Source: Neotamlana sargassicola (lineage in GTDB: Bacteria > Bacteroidota > Bacteroidia > Flavobacteriales > Flavobacteriaceae). From it: a stretch of 64,000 nt of DNA. Under the pieces are notes generated by a model. It saw only the letters and a program-made list of their open reading frames with translations, made no database searches and was not told where the DNA came from. A program made the position numbers and the translations under genes. This document shows, one piece after another, positions 27,101-35,101 of the stretch; within the stretch, counting starts at the first letter, position 1; every line of letters starts with the position of its first letter. The stretch lies in contig NZ_JAJAPX010000005.1 of NCBI RefSeq assembly GCF_020523965.1, positions 278,769-342,768 of the forward strand. Reading direction: 5' to 3'.

Positions 27101-28958
27101 CCGTCCATGAAAGTGTAGCGCTAGTTTCAGTAATACTGCTGGCAACCAAATTTAATGGGGTGGTAGGGGCTTCGGTATCAACAGCGGTTAAAGTGCTAAA
27201 TATTTCAGAAACACTAGGGTTAGACGTATTACCGGCCACATCAAAAGCACGTATATACACCGTATAGTTCGTCTCAGGACTAAGGTCTGTAAGCGTATAG
27301 CTAGTAACCGCCCCAACAGAGGTAAAAAGCGAATCATTAACATAAATGTCATAGCCGGTAACGCCTATATTATCCGTAGAGGCCGTCCAAGAAAGTATAG
27401 CGCTAGTTTCAGTAATACTGTTGGCAACCAAATTTAGGGGTGCGGTAGGTGCTTCCGTGTCTTCAGATGTTAATGTAGTAAAACTTACCGTATTTGTATT
27501 TCCCGATTGGTTTCCTGCGCTATCATAAGCGCGTATAATAATACTGTAGTCTGTTCCTTCAGTTAAATTTGTTAGAGTAAAATTATTAATATTACCAACA
27601 TTTTGTAAAAGAGATACGCCATTATTTATTTTGTAAATAAGATAGCCCTCAATAGCAACATTATCGGTTGATGCTGTCCATGTTAAATCTACGGTAGTTT
27701 CGGTAACATTAAAAGCTACAAGGTTACTTGGGTCTGAAGGAGATTCTGTATCTGTTGGTGTTACTGTGGTAAAGTCTTCATTATTACTTGCTGCCGACTC
27801 ATTTCCAGCAGCATCAAAAGCTGTAATGGTTAAATTGTATACTGAGCTTGTATTTAATCCCGTTAAAGTATAATTAGTAATATTTCCAACAGAAGTTAAT
27901 AAGGTGCCATTATTATAAATGTTATAACCAGTTACCGCTACATTATCTGTAGATGCTGTCCAAGTTATTTCGGCAGTGGTTTCTGTAATATTTGTTGCAA
28001 TTAAATTTTTTGGTGCCGTTGGCGCTTGTGTGTCTTCGGGCGTATTTGTTGTAAAAATCTCAAGATTACTATCTTCAGATTCGTTGCCAGCGGCATCAAT
28101 TGCTCGAACTATAATATTATAAGTTGTGCTTTCTGTTAAATTAGTAAGTGTAAACGAGGTTATATTATCTACAACATGTATGAGATTAAATTGATTATAG
28201 ATGTTATAACCAATAACCGCAACGTTATCTGAAGCAGCCGACCAAGTTAAATCGGCAGAGTTTTCGGTTATATTATTTGCTATTAAATTTAGCGGTGCTG
28301 CAGGAGCTATGGTATCTAAGGTTACGAAGGTGGCAATATTACTTTCGATAGATTCGTTTCCGGCTTCGTCGTAGGCTCTCACAGTAATGTTGTATTCTGT
28401 ACCTTGATTTAATTCAACTAGTGCATAATTTGTAGCACCTCTTACAGTAGCTATGAATTCGCCGTCATTATATATATTGTATCCAAGTACTGAAACATTA
28501 TCGGTAGAAGCGTTCCATGTTAATTGAGCAGAACTTTCTGTGATATTACTAGCAATTAAATTTTGTGGGGCGGTAGGCGCGTTATTGTCCGAGGTGGTGA
28601 ATGTTACACTATTGCTGTGTTCCGATTCATTTCCTGCTTCATCCAATGCAGTAACAGTTATTGAGTATGTAATACCAGGTGTTAAGTCGGATAAACTATG
28701 AGTTGTGTTGTTTGTACTAACAATTAGGTTATTGTTGTTGTAAATATTGTAATTGGTTACTGCAACATTATCTGAAGCAGCCGACCAAGTTAAATTGGCA
28801 GATTTTTCTGTAATATTACTTGATACTAGATTTATAGGACTTGATGGGGCTTCTGTATCTAATCCAGTTTCTTTGGCTTTATCAAGCGCATAAAAATAAT
28901 TTTGCGAAAATATAGCTGTCGATGACAGTAGTAAGAAGAATATTATTAAATTTTTCAT
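24150..28958 (-). CDS. Giant secreted protein: seven FN3 repeats, SGNH hydrolase, two beta-helix regions
   Basis: 1602 residues with a signal peptide (MKNLIIFFLLLSSTAIFSQ). Seven fibronectin type III repeats of about 94 residues run from about 36 to 690. An SGNH/GDSL hydrolase domain follows (690-915): Ser700 in MIGDSW, GVND as block III, and DELHPSG giving Asp876 and His879. The C-terminal 670 residues are right-handed beta-helix, in two parts: one near 940-1230, and a second opening WATDRNGQTDSTSYIQGLID near 1263, typical of pectate-lyase-superfamily proteins. A carbohydrate esterase acting with a lyase-like or binding fold on an extracellular polysaccharide is the likely role. There is no C-terminal type IX sorting domain. 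It is last of a three-gene operon. Confidence 0.8.
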   Translation of the reverse strand: MKNLIIFFLLLSSTAIFSQNYFYALDKAKETGLDTEAPSSPINLVSSNITEKSANLTWSAASDNVAVTNYNIYNNNNLIVSTNNTTHSLSDLTPGITYSITVTALDEAGNESEHSNSVTFTTSDNNAPTAPQNLIASNITESSAQLTWNASTDNVSVLGYNIYNDGEFIATVRGATNYALVELNQGTEYNITVRAYDEAGNESIESNIATFVTLDTIAPAAPLNLIANNITENSADLTWSAASDNVAVIGYNIYNQFNLIHVVDNITSFTLTNLTESTTYNIIVRAIDAAGNESEDSNLEIFTTNTPEDTQAPTAPKNLIATNITETTAEITWTASTDNVAVTGYNIYNNGTLLTSVGNITNYTLTGLNTSSVYNLTITAFDAAGNESAASNNEDFTTVTPTDTESPSDPSNLVAFNVTETTVDLTWTASTDNVAIEGYLIYKINNGVSLLQNVGNINNFTLTNLTEGTDYSIIIRAYDSAGNQSGNTNTVSFTTLTSEDTEAPTAPLNLVANSITETSAILSWTASTDNIGVTGYDIYVNDSLFTSVGAVTSYTLTDLSPETNYTVYIRAFDVAGNTSNPSVSEIFSTLTAVDTEAPTTPLNLVASSITETSATLSWTASTDNIGVTGYEIYINDTLFTSVGAVSNYTLTGLSPETDYTVFISAFDASSNTSNASDSEIFSTLSTTTYTSTRFIMIGDSWTYSMYTPNGNLESQAVARINASYPDETVSVHCEGIPGHTIPSTKNRIDHVLANYAYDATIDTYCVVMLGVNDTNNNNPFSNVTQTYIDNTKADLDYILDAIEAKGFTPVLIESPFIDIDGTAYADESTGTKPWNDNIIIPTILERTPEFAYSDGQSFYQPYVIMYNGYPDYESGDELHPSGAGYLALKEAFVDRVCKYIFEDIVPDKLIKDTSSNLPENMPGEDDFLNAYLYPVEGSSVSGLQSAIDTHGSVRLEAGNYGQGAGTIYLDSNDKIYGIVNTTLVPSITVESGSSGILLDGINYATITIESGASVNNNTFKNLRATSIYFDGAIFEENKIINLNGRLDWDCSVSGYFRNNNIIKHWPHGGSLPQIEWHGNSSTPSYSNLQMWVNHLTPAGDSGNYYNVEDITIVGLDAEGWNLTDQGDNAMTFVTGSDKVVLTDINGSNGYSEGQTPVFDIQSDNLTILKNNMAAFGGNDTIQANTNAYLINNRTDYTKLGSGFDILAHDNDRKLYYNGSLQSSTITDATIKSNFIDIIKNTELTPIDRPNLPNIPNPTGASWATDRNGQTDSTSYIQGLIDANGIANLPEGIYYISSTLNLDNEEGIIGSGTGKTAIVGLTDDFPLISFKDNATNKKIHLRSLTLQGGETGVYIAPLVEGTGFMVTSMVWQDVVFRNQTNGIHLYRFFGLDNNLFENVNFIDCTRGLYQERNPASSTTQSDIMYIDKTVFYNCQIINCDVGFSMSAGRPNNLNAWVNCEFDGNGVAVDMYLNNAPVFINCDFTNHTGSAVITQQSPSSFYSCNFSNNNTTTVFDILKVYAEGCNFNDNIPLMQDDVNPIEIYIMNSTITGDLGTVDNGVLSNTTMSSVSSLNKLLVNIESGVPTVIIDETPDPYPQFLVTRQ
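26903..27466 (-). repeat. Tandem duplication of one FN3 repeat unit (282-bp period)
   Basis: FN3 repeats 6 and 7 of the giant protein are nearly identical at DNA level. For example, the block AAAGTGCTAAATATTTCAGA occurs at 26908 and again at 27190, an offset of 282 bp or 94 codons. The other five repeats share the protein motif but are diverged in DNA. This points to a recent in-frame duplication in a repeat array that can change length. Confidence 0.85.
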
Positions 28959-29689
28959 TATTGTCCTGAAATTATATATGCATTTTCACCAGATTTTCTT
29001 AATAAACCAAATCGAACATTTCCTACTTCGCTAACAAATACCGCATTACCTGAAGCTGTGTAATTTAGCGATACACCAGAAGCAGCTGTAACTGTTAGGG
29101 TCGCACCATTATGTGCTTCTAAATTAATAGTATCACCTATTGACATTTCAGAAAAGTTTTCTGATAAGGTAAAAGTTGCGTTTCTAGTGCAAGCAAGCGT
29201 ATTATTTATATCTTCGGTTGTTATTGTTCTAGAATCTGTGAAAGGAATAACAGCGGCGCGGTCTGCAGTTAAAGTTCCGGTTATACTTTCGGCGGTTTTT
29301 GCATGTAATGCGTAAGGAACACTTAATAATTGACTTACGCCCGTAATATTGTAATTTCCGAGGCCATTAATGTCGGCTTGAGTTTCTACAAAATAAGCGC
29401 CATTTTCCCAAGGAATTGTATTGAATGAGCCAACAACCGCGCTTCCTGTACCTATTTCTAATGAAACTAGACCACCGCTATTTGTTGAGGCATCGTGGTT
29501 TTCTTCAAAAATAATTTCTCCTGTAGGTGTGTTTTGGCGAATAATAATTTTTATATTAACATTGGAATCAATAACTAATGAGTTATCACTTGCTCTTAAT
29601 ATAGCTTGATAACTCATTTTTTCTGGAGTTTGGGCAAAAACTGTAAATGATAATGACAAGAACAGAATTAAAGAAAGTGTATATTTCAT
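28958..29689 (-). CDS. Secreted flavobacterial protein of unknown function
   Basis: 243 residues with a signal peptide (MKYTLSLILFLSLSFTVFAQ). The block PEKMSYQAILRASDNSLVID and LLSVPYALHAKTAESI are familiar from a widespread family of secreted Bacteroidota proteins, often found near type IX secretion substrates and sometimes named tail-fibre-like. The C-terminal 100 residues (ATFTLSENF, GDTINLEAHNGATLTV) look like a beta-rich surface domain. Its stop shares one base with the ATG of the giant FN3/SGNH protein, so the two are coupled. No catalytic motif is seen. Confidence 0.7.
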   Translation of the reverse strand: MKYTLSLILFLSLSFTVFAQTPEKMSYQAILRASDNSLVIDSNVNIKIIIRQNTPTGEIIFEENHDASTNSGGLVSLEIGTGSAVVGSFNTIPWENGAYFVETQADINGLGNYNITGVSQLLSVPYALHAKTAESITGTLTADRAAVIPFTDSRTITTEDINNTLACTRNATFTLSENFSEMSIGDTINLEAHNGATLTVTAASGVSLNYTASGNAVFVSEVGNVRFGLLRKSGENAYIISGQ

Positions 29690-29693
29690 GGTG

Positions 29694-30212
29694 CTATTGT
29701 TTTAAAATTTTAAAGGTTTTCCATAATTGTTCGTCAACAAAAACTTGAATTATGTATAAACCGGTGCTTAGATAGTTTAAATTTATTTGGGTTTCGTTGT
29801 TGGCTATAGGCTTCTTATTAATTAGTTTTCCTTGATAATTAAAAACCCTGTAGGAATTATCTTTATTAAAATCTAACCCAGAAGATTTTAATGTAACGAA
29901 ATCTTTTGTGGGGTTTGGATAGATAAGCACATCTATTTCAGGAGAAATGATATCGACATCTTCATTAGCCGTACTAATTGCGGTAATGGTTTGCTGTACA
30001 CCTTCATAGAATAAATAATCTGAGTCATTCATAGTACTGTAAAATACTTGCCCAACAGAATAGCTTATAGATCCCGCGTCTACAACGACATTGTTTCCAG
30101 AGGCATTTATACTATATAATTTGTCTTGTGCGTTTGTGTAATTTGAAAGGCACATTACAAAAAAGAATAAAAATGTAGAAAGTAAGCTATGTTTTAAGTA
30201 GGTATGCTTCAC
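29694..30212 (-). CDS. T9SS type A sorting domain-containing protein
   Basis: 172 residues. The signal peptide ends near TNAQ (about residue 29). A short beta-rich segment follows (SINASGNNVVVDAGSISYSV, then VGQVFYSTM), and the C-terminal 80 residues form a type IX secretion sorting domain: VLIYPNPTKDFVTLKSSG, then LSTGLYIIQVFVDEQLWKTF and ILKQ at the end. Such proteins are exported by the Por/Gld machinery and attached to the surface. Upstream of the 243- and 1602-residue genes with a 4-bp gap, it is the only one of the trio with a sorting signal. Confidence 0.85.
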   Translation of the reverse strand: MKHTYLKHSLLSTFLFFFVMCLSNYTNAQDKLYSINASGNNVVVDAGSISYSVGQVFYSTMNDSDYLFYEGVQQTITAISTANEDVDIISPEIDVLIYPNPTKDFVTLKSSGLDFNKDNSYRVFNYQGKLINKKPIANNETQINLNYLSTGLYIIQVFVDEQLWKTFKILKQ

Positions 30213-30397
30213 AATTCTATTTTTTTGTTTTTTAAAATCGCTGTAGCAATATTATGTAATAAAAAAATAAAATCGTTAAAAGTTTTGTTTTTTTCGATGA
30301 AATACAAATATTTAGTTCGGTAAAGTGCATTTTTTAGCGTTTTTTGTTTAAGGTTAATTAAACTTACGTTTGTTTTAAAATTTTGGATTTCCAACAT

Positions 30398-30686
30398 TAA
30401 CCTTTTTTTACCTTTTAATTTTTTAATTGAGAGAAATTGAATTAAAAAAAAACTAATTATCTATATGTTAACTACTTATGTTTATTTTTATATCGTTAAA
30501 AGTAACGATAAAACCGATATAATTGATGAAATTTTATTCAAAACGAAATTTTTATATAGTCATTAATAAAAATGCTATATAAAATGAAATTTCTCATTTT
30601 ATATAGCATTTTACTATAAATTTAACATTGCTAAATGTAGGGGAAATACTAGTAATTAACAGATGTTAATGACGTTTCAGGCTAAA
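30398..30686. other. Intergenic between fcl and the T9SS operon
   Basis: AT-rich gap of 289 bp on the minus-strand side of two same-direction operons. It contains the strong inverted repeat at 30569-30612 and otherwise no recognisable gene. The promoter for the 30212 gene should lie in its left part or just left of it; no clean TAnnTTTG element was found. Confidence 0.5.
30569..30612 (-). terminator. Long AT-rich hairpin terminator downstream of fcl
   Basis: Perfect 17-bp arms AATGCTATATAAAATGA (30571-30587) and the complementary arm 30594-30610, extended by two A:T pairs, with a 6-nt loop. Read on the minus strand the stem is followed by a T run (TTTTTATTAATG), so it fits a Rho-independent terminator of the gmd-fcl operon. 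Confidence 0.75.
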
Positions 30687-31769
30687 TTAATTAATAAACC
30701 AATTATAAACGGTTTTAATTCCGTCTTCAAGCTCTATTTTATGCCTCCAACCTAAGCCATGAAGTTTTGATGGATCGGTTAGTTTTTTCATAGTGCCATC
30801 GGGCTTTTCGGTGTTAAAATAAAACTCACCGTCAAATCCAATAATCAATTTTATTAGGGTCGCTAATTCTTTTATACTAATGTCTTTTCCCGTGCCAATA
30901 TTAATGTGCGTATTTCGTATTTCCTTGTTAGCGGCATCGAAACAATCGCTAAAGTTTCTGTTTTCCATTAAAAATACACAGGCATCTGCCATGTCTTCAC
31001 TCCATAAAAATTCGCGCATTGGATTTCCGGTTCCCCACACTTCTATTTTTACAGAATCATTTTCTTTTTTGATTCCATATTTTTCTAAAATATTTAGTAT
31101 TTCTAATTCTGAGGAGGCTCCGTTAATACCTTCAATTGGCATTTTATTCAAATCTTTTCGTAATGTCTCCCAATCGTTGTTATGAAGCGCCTTACCTAAA
31201 TGTGTTTTTCTTATTAGCGCCGGTAATACGTGCGATTTCTCTAAATCGAAATTATCGTTCGGACCATATAAATTGGTAGGCATAACAGAAATAAAATTGG
31301 TGTTATATTGAATATTATAACTTTCACACATTTTTATACCGGCAATTTTTGCTATGGCATAAGGTTCGTTCGTGTATTCCAAAGTATCCGTTAATAAATA
31401 GTCTTCTTTCATGGGTTGCGGACAATTTTTAGGATAAATACAAGTGCTGCCTAAAAACATAAGCTTTTTTACATCATGTAAATAGCTTTGATGTATAACA
31501 TTGTTTTGAATACTTAAATTTTCGTAAATAAAATCGGCTCTATAAATATTATTGGCAACAATGCCTCCAACCTTAGCTGCTGCTAGAAAAACATAATCCG
31601 GTTTTTCCGTTTTAAAAAATGTTGCAACAGCAGTTGTATCGGTTAAGTCGAGTTCCTTGTGTGTTCTAGTAACAAAATTACTATATCCTTTTGCTTTTAA
31701 GTTTTTTAAAATGGCGCTGCCTACCAGTCCTCGGTGACCAGCAATGTAAATTTTGGAAGTTTTTTCCAT
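30687..31769 (-). CDS. fcl: GDP-L-fucose synthase
   Basis: Converts GDP-4-keto-6-deoxymannose to GDP-L-fucose by C3/C5 epimerisation and NADPH reduction. In 360 residues: IYIAGHRGLVGSAILKNL with GxxGxxG at the N-terminus, LAAAKVGGIVANN, LGSTCIYPKNCPQP, the YxxxK pair in EPYAIAKIAG, MPTNLYGPNDNFD, and EFLWSEDMADACVFLM. Longer than the 320-residue E. coli enzyme because of an insertion near residues 205-240, common in Bacteroidota. It lies downstream of gmd on the same strand (54-bp gap). Confidence 0.95.
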   Translation of the reverse strand: MEKTSKIYIAGHRGLVGSAILKNLKAKGYSNFVTRTHKELDLTDTTAVATFFKTEKPDYVFLAAAKVGGIVANNIYRADFIYENLSIQNNVIHQSYLHDVKKLMFLGSTCIYPKNCPQPMKEDYLLTDTLEYTNEPYAIAKIAGIKMCESYNIQYNTNFISVMPTNLYGPNDNFDLEKSHVLPALIRKTHLGKALHNNDWETLRKDLNKMPIEGINGASSELEILNILEKYGIKKENDSVKIEVWGTGNPMREFLWSEDMADACVFLMENRNFSDCFDAANKEIRNTHINIGTGKDISIKELATLIKLIIGFDGEFYFNTEKPDGTMKKLTDPSKLHGLGWRHKIELEDGIKTVYNWFIN

Positions 31770-31823
31770 ATGAAATGTACTTACTAATTAATAAATTGAA
31801 TGTAATTGAAGCTTTAAAACTAT

Positions 31824-32951
31824 TTATTCAAGTTGTTTTAATATTTTATGACCTGCTTTTAGTAAGTCTACATCCTTTTTCATTAGTTTAATATCAGATT
31901 GCATCATGTCTTTTACCAATCCTTCTAAATCATATTCAGGAACCCAGCCTAATTTCTCTTTAGCTTTACTTGGGTCTCCAATTAATAAATCAACTTCTGT
32001 TGGCCTAAAATATGTAGGATCTACAGACAGTACTTCTTTTCCTATTTCTAATTGATAGTCTTTGTTCTTGCAAGCTTTTACATAGGCTTTTTCATCTACA
32101 CCAACGCCTTTAAATTCTAATTCTATACCTACTTCCAAAAAAGCCATTCTCACAAAGTCGCGAACAGTTGTAGTTACCCCTGTGGCTATTACCCAGTCTT
32201 CGGCTTTATCGGCTTGAAGAATCATCCACATCATTCTTACATAATCTTTGGCATGTCCCCAGTCGCGTTTTGCTTCTAAATTCCCTAAATACACCTTTTC
32301 TTGTAATCCTAATGCTATTTTGGCAACAGCTCGTGTAATTTTACGTGTTACAAAAGTTTCTCCACGACGTGGCGATTCATGGTTAAACAAAATACCATTA
32401 CAAGCAAACATGTTGTAGGCTTCTCGGTAATTTTTGGTAATCCAAAAACCATATATTTTAGCAACACCATAAGGCGAACGTGGGTAAAATGGAGAGTTTT
32501 CATCATAAAACCCTTTTTCATTTTTATTTTCAGGTAAACCACCATACAGCTCAGAGGTTGAGGCTTGGTAAATCCTAGTTTTATTTTCTAAGCCTAAAAT
32601 GCGTATCGCTTCTAAAATTCGAAGGGTTCCTAAACCGTCTACATTTCCAACGTATTCTGGAGAATCAAAGGATACTTTTACATGAGACATTGCCCCAAGA
32701 TTATAAATTTCGTCTGGTTGACATTCTTGAATAATTCTGGTTAAATTCATAGAATCTGTTAAATCTCCATAATGGAGTTTTAATCTTTGGTTAGGATCGT
32801 GAGGGTCTTGGTATAAATGGTCTATTCTGTCTGTATTAAATAATGAGGATCTTCTTTTTATACCGTGTACAACGTAACCTTTTTCTAGCAACAACTCTGC
32901 TAAATAGGAACCATCTTGCCCTGTAATTCCCGTAATTAATGCAACTTTCAT
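31824..32951 (-). CDS. gmd: GDP-mannose 4,6-dehydratase
   Basis: First committed step to GDP-fucose: GDP-mannose to GDP-4-keto-6-deoxymannose. 375 residues, as in the family. The N-terminus [20 protein letters not shown] holds the NADP loop. [37 protein letters not shown], the YxxxK pair in [11 protein letters not shown], and [20 protein letters not shown] are all diagnostic. Together with fcl it supplies GDP-L-fucose for the polysaccharide made by the run to its left. Confidence 0.96.
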   Translation of the reverse strand: MKVALITGITGQDGSYLAELLLEKGYVVHGIKRRSSLFNTDRIDHLYQDPHDPNQRLKLHYGDLTDSMNLTRIIQECQPDEIYNLGAMSHVKVSFDSPEYVGNVDGLGTLRILEAIRILGLENKTRIYQASTSELYGGLPENKNEKGFYDENSPFYPRSPYGVAKIYGFWITKNYREAYNMFACNGILFNHESPRRGETFVTRKITRAVAKIALGLQEKVYLGNLEAKRDWGHAKDYVRMMWMILQADKAEDWVIATGVTTTVRDFVRMAFLEVGIELEFKGVGVDEKAYVKACKNKDYQLEIGKEVLSVDPTYFRPTEVDLLIGDPSKAKEKLGWVPEYDLEGLVKDMMQSDIKLMKKDVDLLKAGHKILKQLE

Positions 32952-33226
32952 GTTTTTGTTTTTAGTTTATTTCAGCACTAAAAATAGTAAAATAAAGAGA
33001 AGTGTGAGGGTTTACCTCAAGAAAGTTTTAAGGTTTTGTTAGTTTTTAGTCTTTAATTAAACATTAGGTGGGTTTCAAATAGATTGAACAGCTTAATTAA
33101 GAAAAAGGTTGATTTTAAAAGGGATGTAATATTTTTTATGACAGATAAGGAGGTGAAATATATGCTTATTGGCTAAAAGGGAAAGGGCTAAAAAGTAAAA
33201 AGCAACTAGACGGTAATAAAATAAAG

Positions 33227-33311
33227 TGCGCACGAGAAGACTCGAACTTCCACGACCTAAACGGTCACTGGCCCCTCAAGCCAGCGCGTCTACCAATTCC
33301 GCCACGTGCGC
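33227..33311 (-). tRNA. tRNA-Leu (anticodon GAG)
   Basis: Class II tRNA of about 85 nt. Acceptor stem GCGCACG pairs with CGTGCGC; the D arm contains AATTGGTAGACGC; the anticodon stem-loop CTGGC-TTGAGGG-GCCAG gives anticodon GAG; a variable arm of Leu type follows; the T loop is GTTCGAGTC. The 3' CCA is not encoded. It lies 78 nt downstream of tRNA-Lys on the same strand, with a terminator between them. Confidence 0.93.
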
Positions 33312-33354
33312 GATTTGTGTCTTGCTAAAATAAACGTTTATTATAAATTTAAGC

Positions 33355-33385
33355 AAAAAAAAACCTTGTTAATTTAACAAGGTTT
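33355..33385 (-). terminator. Rho-independent terminator after tRNA-Lys
   Basis: Inverted repeat AAACCTTGTTAA (33361-33372) and TTAACAAGGTTT (33374-33385). On the minus strand the stem is followed by nine T (33363 down to 33355). It starts 4 nt after the tRNA-Lys 3' end, so it should end that transcript, and tRNA-Leu downstream would need read-through or its own promoter. Confidence 0.85.
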
Positions 33386-33388
33386 TTG

Positions 33389-33461
33389 TGACCGGGCTGG
33401 GGCTCGAACCCAGGACCCTCTCCTTAAAAGGGAGATGCTCTACCAACTGAGCTACCCGGTC
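33389..33461 (-). tRNA. tRNA-Lys (anticodon UUU)
   Basis: 73 nt. Acceptor GACCGGG pairs with CCCGGTC; the D arm is AGCTCAGTTGGTAGAGC; the anticodon stem-loop TCTCC-CTTTTAA-GGAGA gives anticodon TTT; the T arm carries GGTTCGAGCCC. The CCA end is not encoded. It is preceded by a strong Bacteroidota promoter and followed by a terminator. Confidence 0.95.
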
Positions 33462-33486
33462 TTGCAAGGCTTTTATTGTTGCGTTT

Positions 33487-33523
33487 GCGGGTGCAAATAT
33501 AGAACCTTTATTCAATTAAACAA
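33487..33523 (-). promoter_or_regulatory. Promoter for tRNA-Lys
   Basis: On the minus strand: TTG (33523-33521), 19 nt, then TATATTTG (33501-33494), directly followed by CACCCGC. This matches the Bacteroidota pattern TTG/N19-21/TAnnTTTG. The TTTGCACCCGC block is identical to that of the rRNA promoters at the right end of the window, and suggests shared stable-RNA control. Confidence 0.8.
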
Positions 33524-33546
33524 TACTTTTTTTAAATTTTTTTTCG

Positions 33547-33561
33547 TTTTTTTGCACCCGC
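33547..33561 (+). promoter_or_regulatory. Candidate divergent promoter for aroK
   Basis: Plus-strand TTTTTTTG-CACCCGC, the same TTTGCACCCGC block as the tRNA-Lys promoter but facing aroK and about 40 bp before its ATG. The conserved A of TAnnTTTG is missing, so the element is weaker than its mirror copy. It may be a true promoter or a leftover of a duplication. Confidence 0.4.
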
Positions 33562-33600
33562 TTATTCTATGTTTTTAATAATCAATTTGTAAGGCAAAAA

Positions 33601-34122
33601 ATGATAATAATTTTAATTGGGTATATGGCTTCTGGAAAGTCTACAATAGGTAAAAAATTGGCTAAAAAGCTAAATTATGATTTAATAGATTTAGATGATT
33701 ATATTGAAGAAAGGGAACAATTAACCGTTACAGAAATTTTTAAAAATAAAGGAGAAATCTATTTTAGAAAACAAGAAACGCATTATTTAAAGCAACTTTT
33801 AAGCGCTAATGAGTCGTTTATTTTATCATTAGGAGGTGGTACACCATGTTTTGGTAATAATATGGAGGTAATTTTAAATGCAGAACATGCAAAAAGTATA
33901 TATTTAAGAGCTTCGTTACCAACATTGGTAAAAAAACTAATAAAAAAGAAAGCCAAACGACCATTAATTGCACATCTTGAAACAGAGGAGGAGCTTACCG
34001 AGTTTATTGGCAAGCATTTATTTGAGCGTTCTGCATTTTATAATCAGGCAGAAGTTGTTATTTCAACCGATAATAAATCGAAAAAGGATATTGTAAAAGA
34101 AATAACTACAAAGCTATTCTAA
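33601..34122 (+). CDS. aroK: Shikimate kinase
   Basis: Phosphorylates shikimate at O3 in aromatic amino acid synthesis; cytoplasmic. 173 residues, normal length. IILIGYMASGKSTIGKKL holds the P-loop; LIDLDDYIEE gives the Mg/shikimate-binding Asp; YFRKQE carries the shikimate-binding Arg; ILSLGGGTPC is the GGG motif; KKAKRPLIA is the adenine-lid Arg region. The last 9 bp overlap the end of the convergent phosphoribosyltransferase gene. Confidence 0.94.
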   Translation: MIIILIGYMASGKSTIGKKLAKKLNYDLIDLDDYIEEREQLTVTEIFKNKGEIYFRKQETHYLKQLLSANESFILSLGGGTPCFGNNMEVILNAEHAKSIYLRASLPTLVKKLIKKKAKRPLIAHLETEEELTEFIGKHLFERSAFYNQAEVVISTDNKSKKDIVKEITTKLF

Positions 34123-34617
34123 AACAGCTTCAAAAGTTTTACCTTCTAGCACAATATTAATGTGCTCGTGTAGCGATGTAGACAACGAAATACCTTTAAA
34201 ATCGGCTTTTACAGGGTATTTTTTATGATTTCTGTTTACTAAAACTGCTGTTTTAAATTGTTTTAAAGGCACATTTAAAAAATGTTTAACCCCATAAATT
34301 AAAGTGGTTCCTGAGTTTAAAACATCATCAACCAAAACAACCGATTTGTTCATGTAATCTTCTGCCGAAACCGAAGTTTTTATCTCCGTGAGCGGATTTT
34401 TTTTATCGATACTAACTTTACAAAGTATAGGCGTTATACTCGAAATTTTTTCAAGCATACTTTTCAATTTTTTTGCAAAAATATAGCCGTTTTTATCAAT
34501 ACCAGCCAAAACCACCTCGGTTTCGTAAACGTTGGTTTCATATATTTGAAAAGCAATGCGTCTTATTTTATCATTTATTTCTTCATGATTAAGTATAACA
34601 TTATTCTTCACCGTCAT
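34114..34617 (-). CDS. Phosphoribosyltransferase family protein (PyrR-like)
   Basis: 167 residues of the type I PRTase fold. SVVLVDDVLNSGTTLIYGVK carries the PRPP loop, with the two Asp and Gly-Thr-Thr expected of a functional enzyme; EVVLAGIDKNGYIFAKKL is the N-terminal PPi-loop region. In this family PyrR acts both as a uracil PRTase and as a regulator of pyrimidine genes; here no pyrimidine genes adjoin, so I leave the substrate open. Convergent to aroK with 9 bp shared. Confidence 0.82.
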   Translation of the reverse strand: MTVKNNVILNHEEINDKIRRIAFQIYETNVYETEVVLAGIDKNGYIFAKKLKSMLEKISSITPILCKVSIDKKNPLTEIKTSVSAEDYMNKSVVLVDDVLNSGTTLIYGVKHFLNVPLKQFKTAVLVNRNHKKYPVKADFKGISLSTSLHEHINIVLEGKTFEAVLE

Positions 34618-34647
34618 AATTGTAAATTGTAAAATTAAGTTATAAAA

Positions 34648-35019
34648 TTACTCATTTTCATCATAAAAATCATCAATATCACGCCTATCTTTTTTAGTAG
34701 GTCGTCCGGTACCTTTTTTACGATAATAATCTTTCGAGAATTTTAGCAGCTCTTGAGCCTCAAATTCAGTTTTGGGTGTTAAATCCGTTCTATAAATGTC
34801 AACAAGTTTTGCGCCAACTCTATTGGGTGGAATATCGTTAACCTTAAGTTTGTAGTTAATTTGATTTTTTCTCACTTCAATAGTATCTTGGGCATAAACC
34901 TCACGACTTGGTTTTACCGAATCGCCATTAATTTTAACTTGTCCTTTTTTGCAAGCTGTTGTAGCTAAACTTCGCGTTTTGTAATACCGTATACACCATA
35001 AAAACTTATCAATTCGCAT
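34648..35019 (-). CDS. S4-domain RNA-binding protein (Hsp15-like)
   Basis: 123 residues. The first 55 form an S4 domain: MRIDKFLWCIRYYKTRSLAT, GQVKINGDSVKPSREV, DTIEVR. The C-terminus is basic (YYRKKGTGRPTKKDRRDI), as in Hsp15/HslR, which binds stalled 50S subunits carrying a peptidyl-tRNA. It lies 30 bp upstream of the PRTase gene on the same strand. Confidence 0.88.
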   Translation of the reverse strand: MRIDKFLWCIRYYKTRSLATTACKKGQVKINGDSVKPSREVYAQDTIEVRKNQINYKLKVNDIPPNRVGAKLVDIYRTDLTPKTEFEAQELLKFSKDYYRKKGTGRPTKKDRRDIDDFYDENE

Positions 35020-35101
35020 ATTTTTATTATAAAAACTACGTTAATGTTATTGTGCAAGAATGTATTAAAATTGTATCTTGCGGCTTCAAAAATACGCAAT
35101 A

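Noticed and set aside
30209..30397. 62-codon minus-strand frame just upstream of the T9SS gene (ATGA overlap)
   Set aside because: No signal, motif or protein-like composition; AT-rich low-complexity residues. Most likely the 5' leader of the operon.
33001..33226. Looked for a gene or repeat between gmd and tRNA-Leu
   Set aside because: Only AT-rich sequence with stops in all frames; no convincing structure.
33331..33340. TAAACGTTTA palindrome near tRNA-Leu considered as another operator
   Set aside because: Lacks the 7-nt spacer of the regulator motif and is not before a sugar gene.
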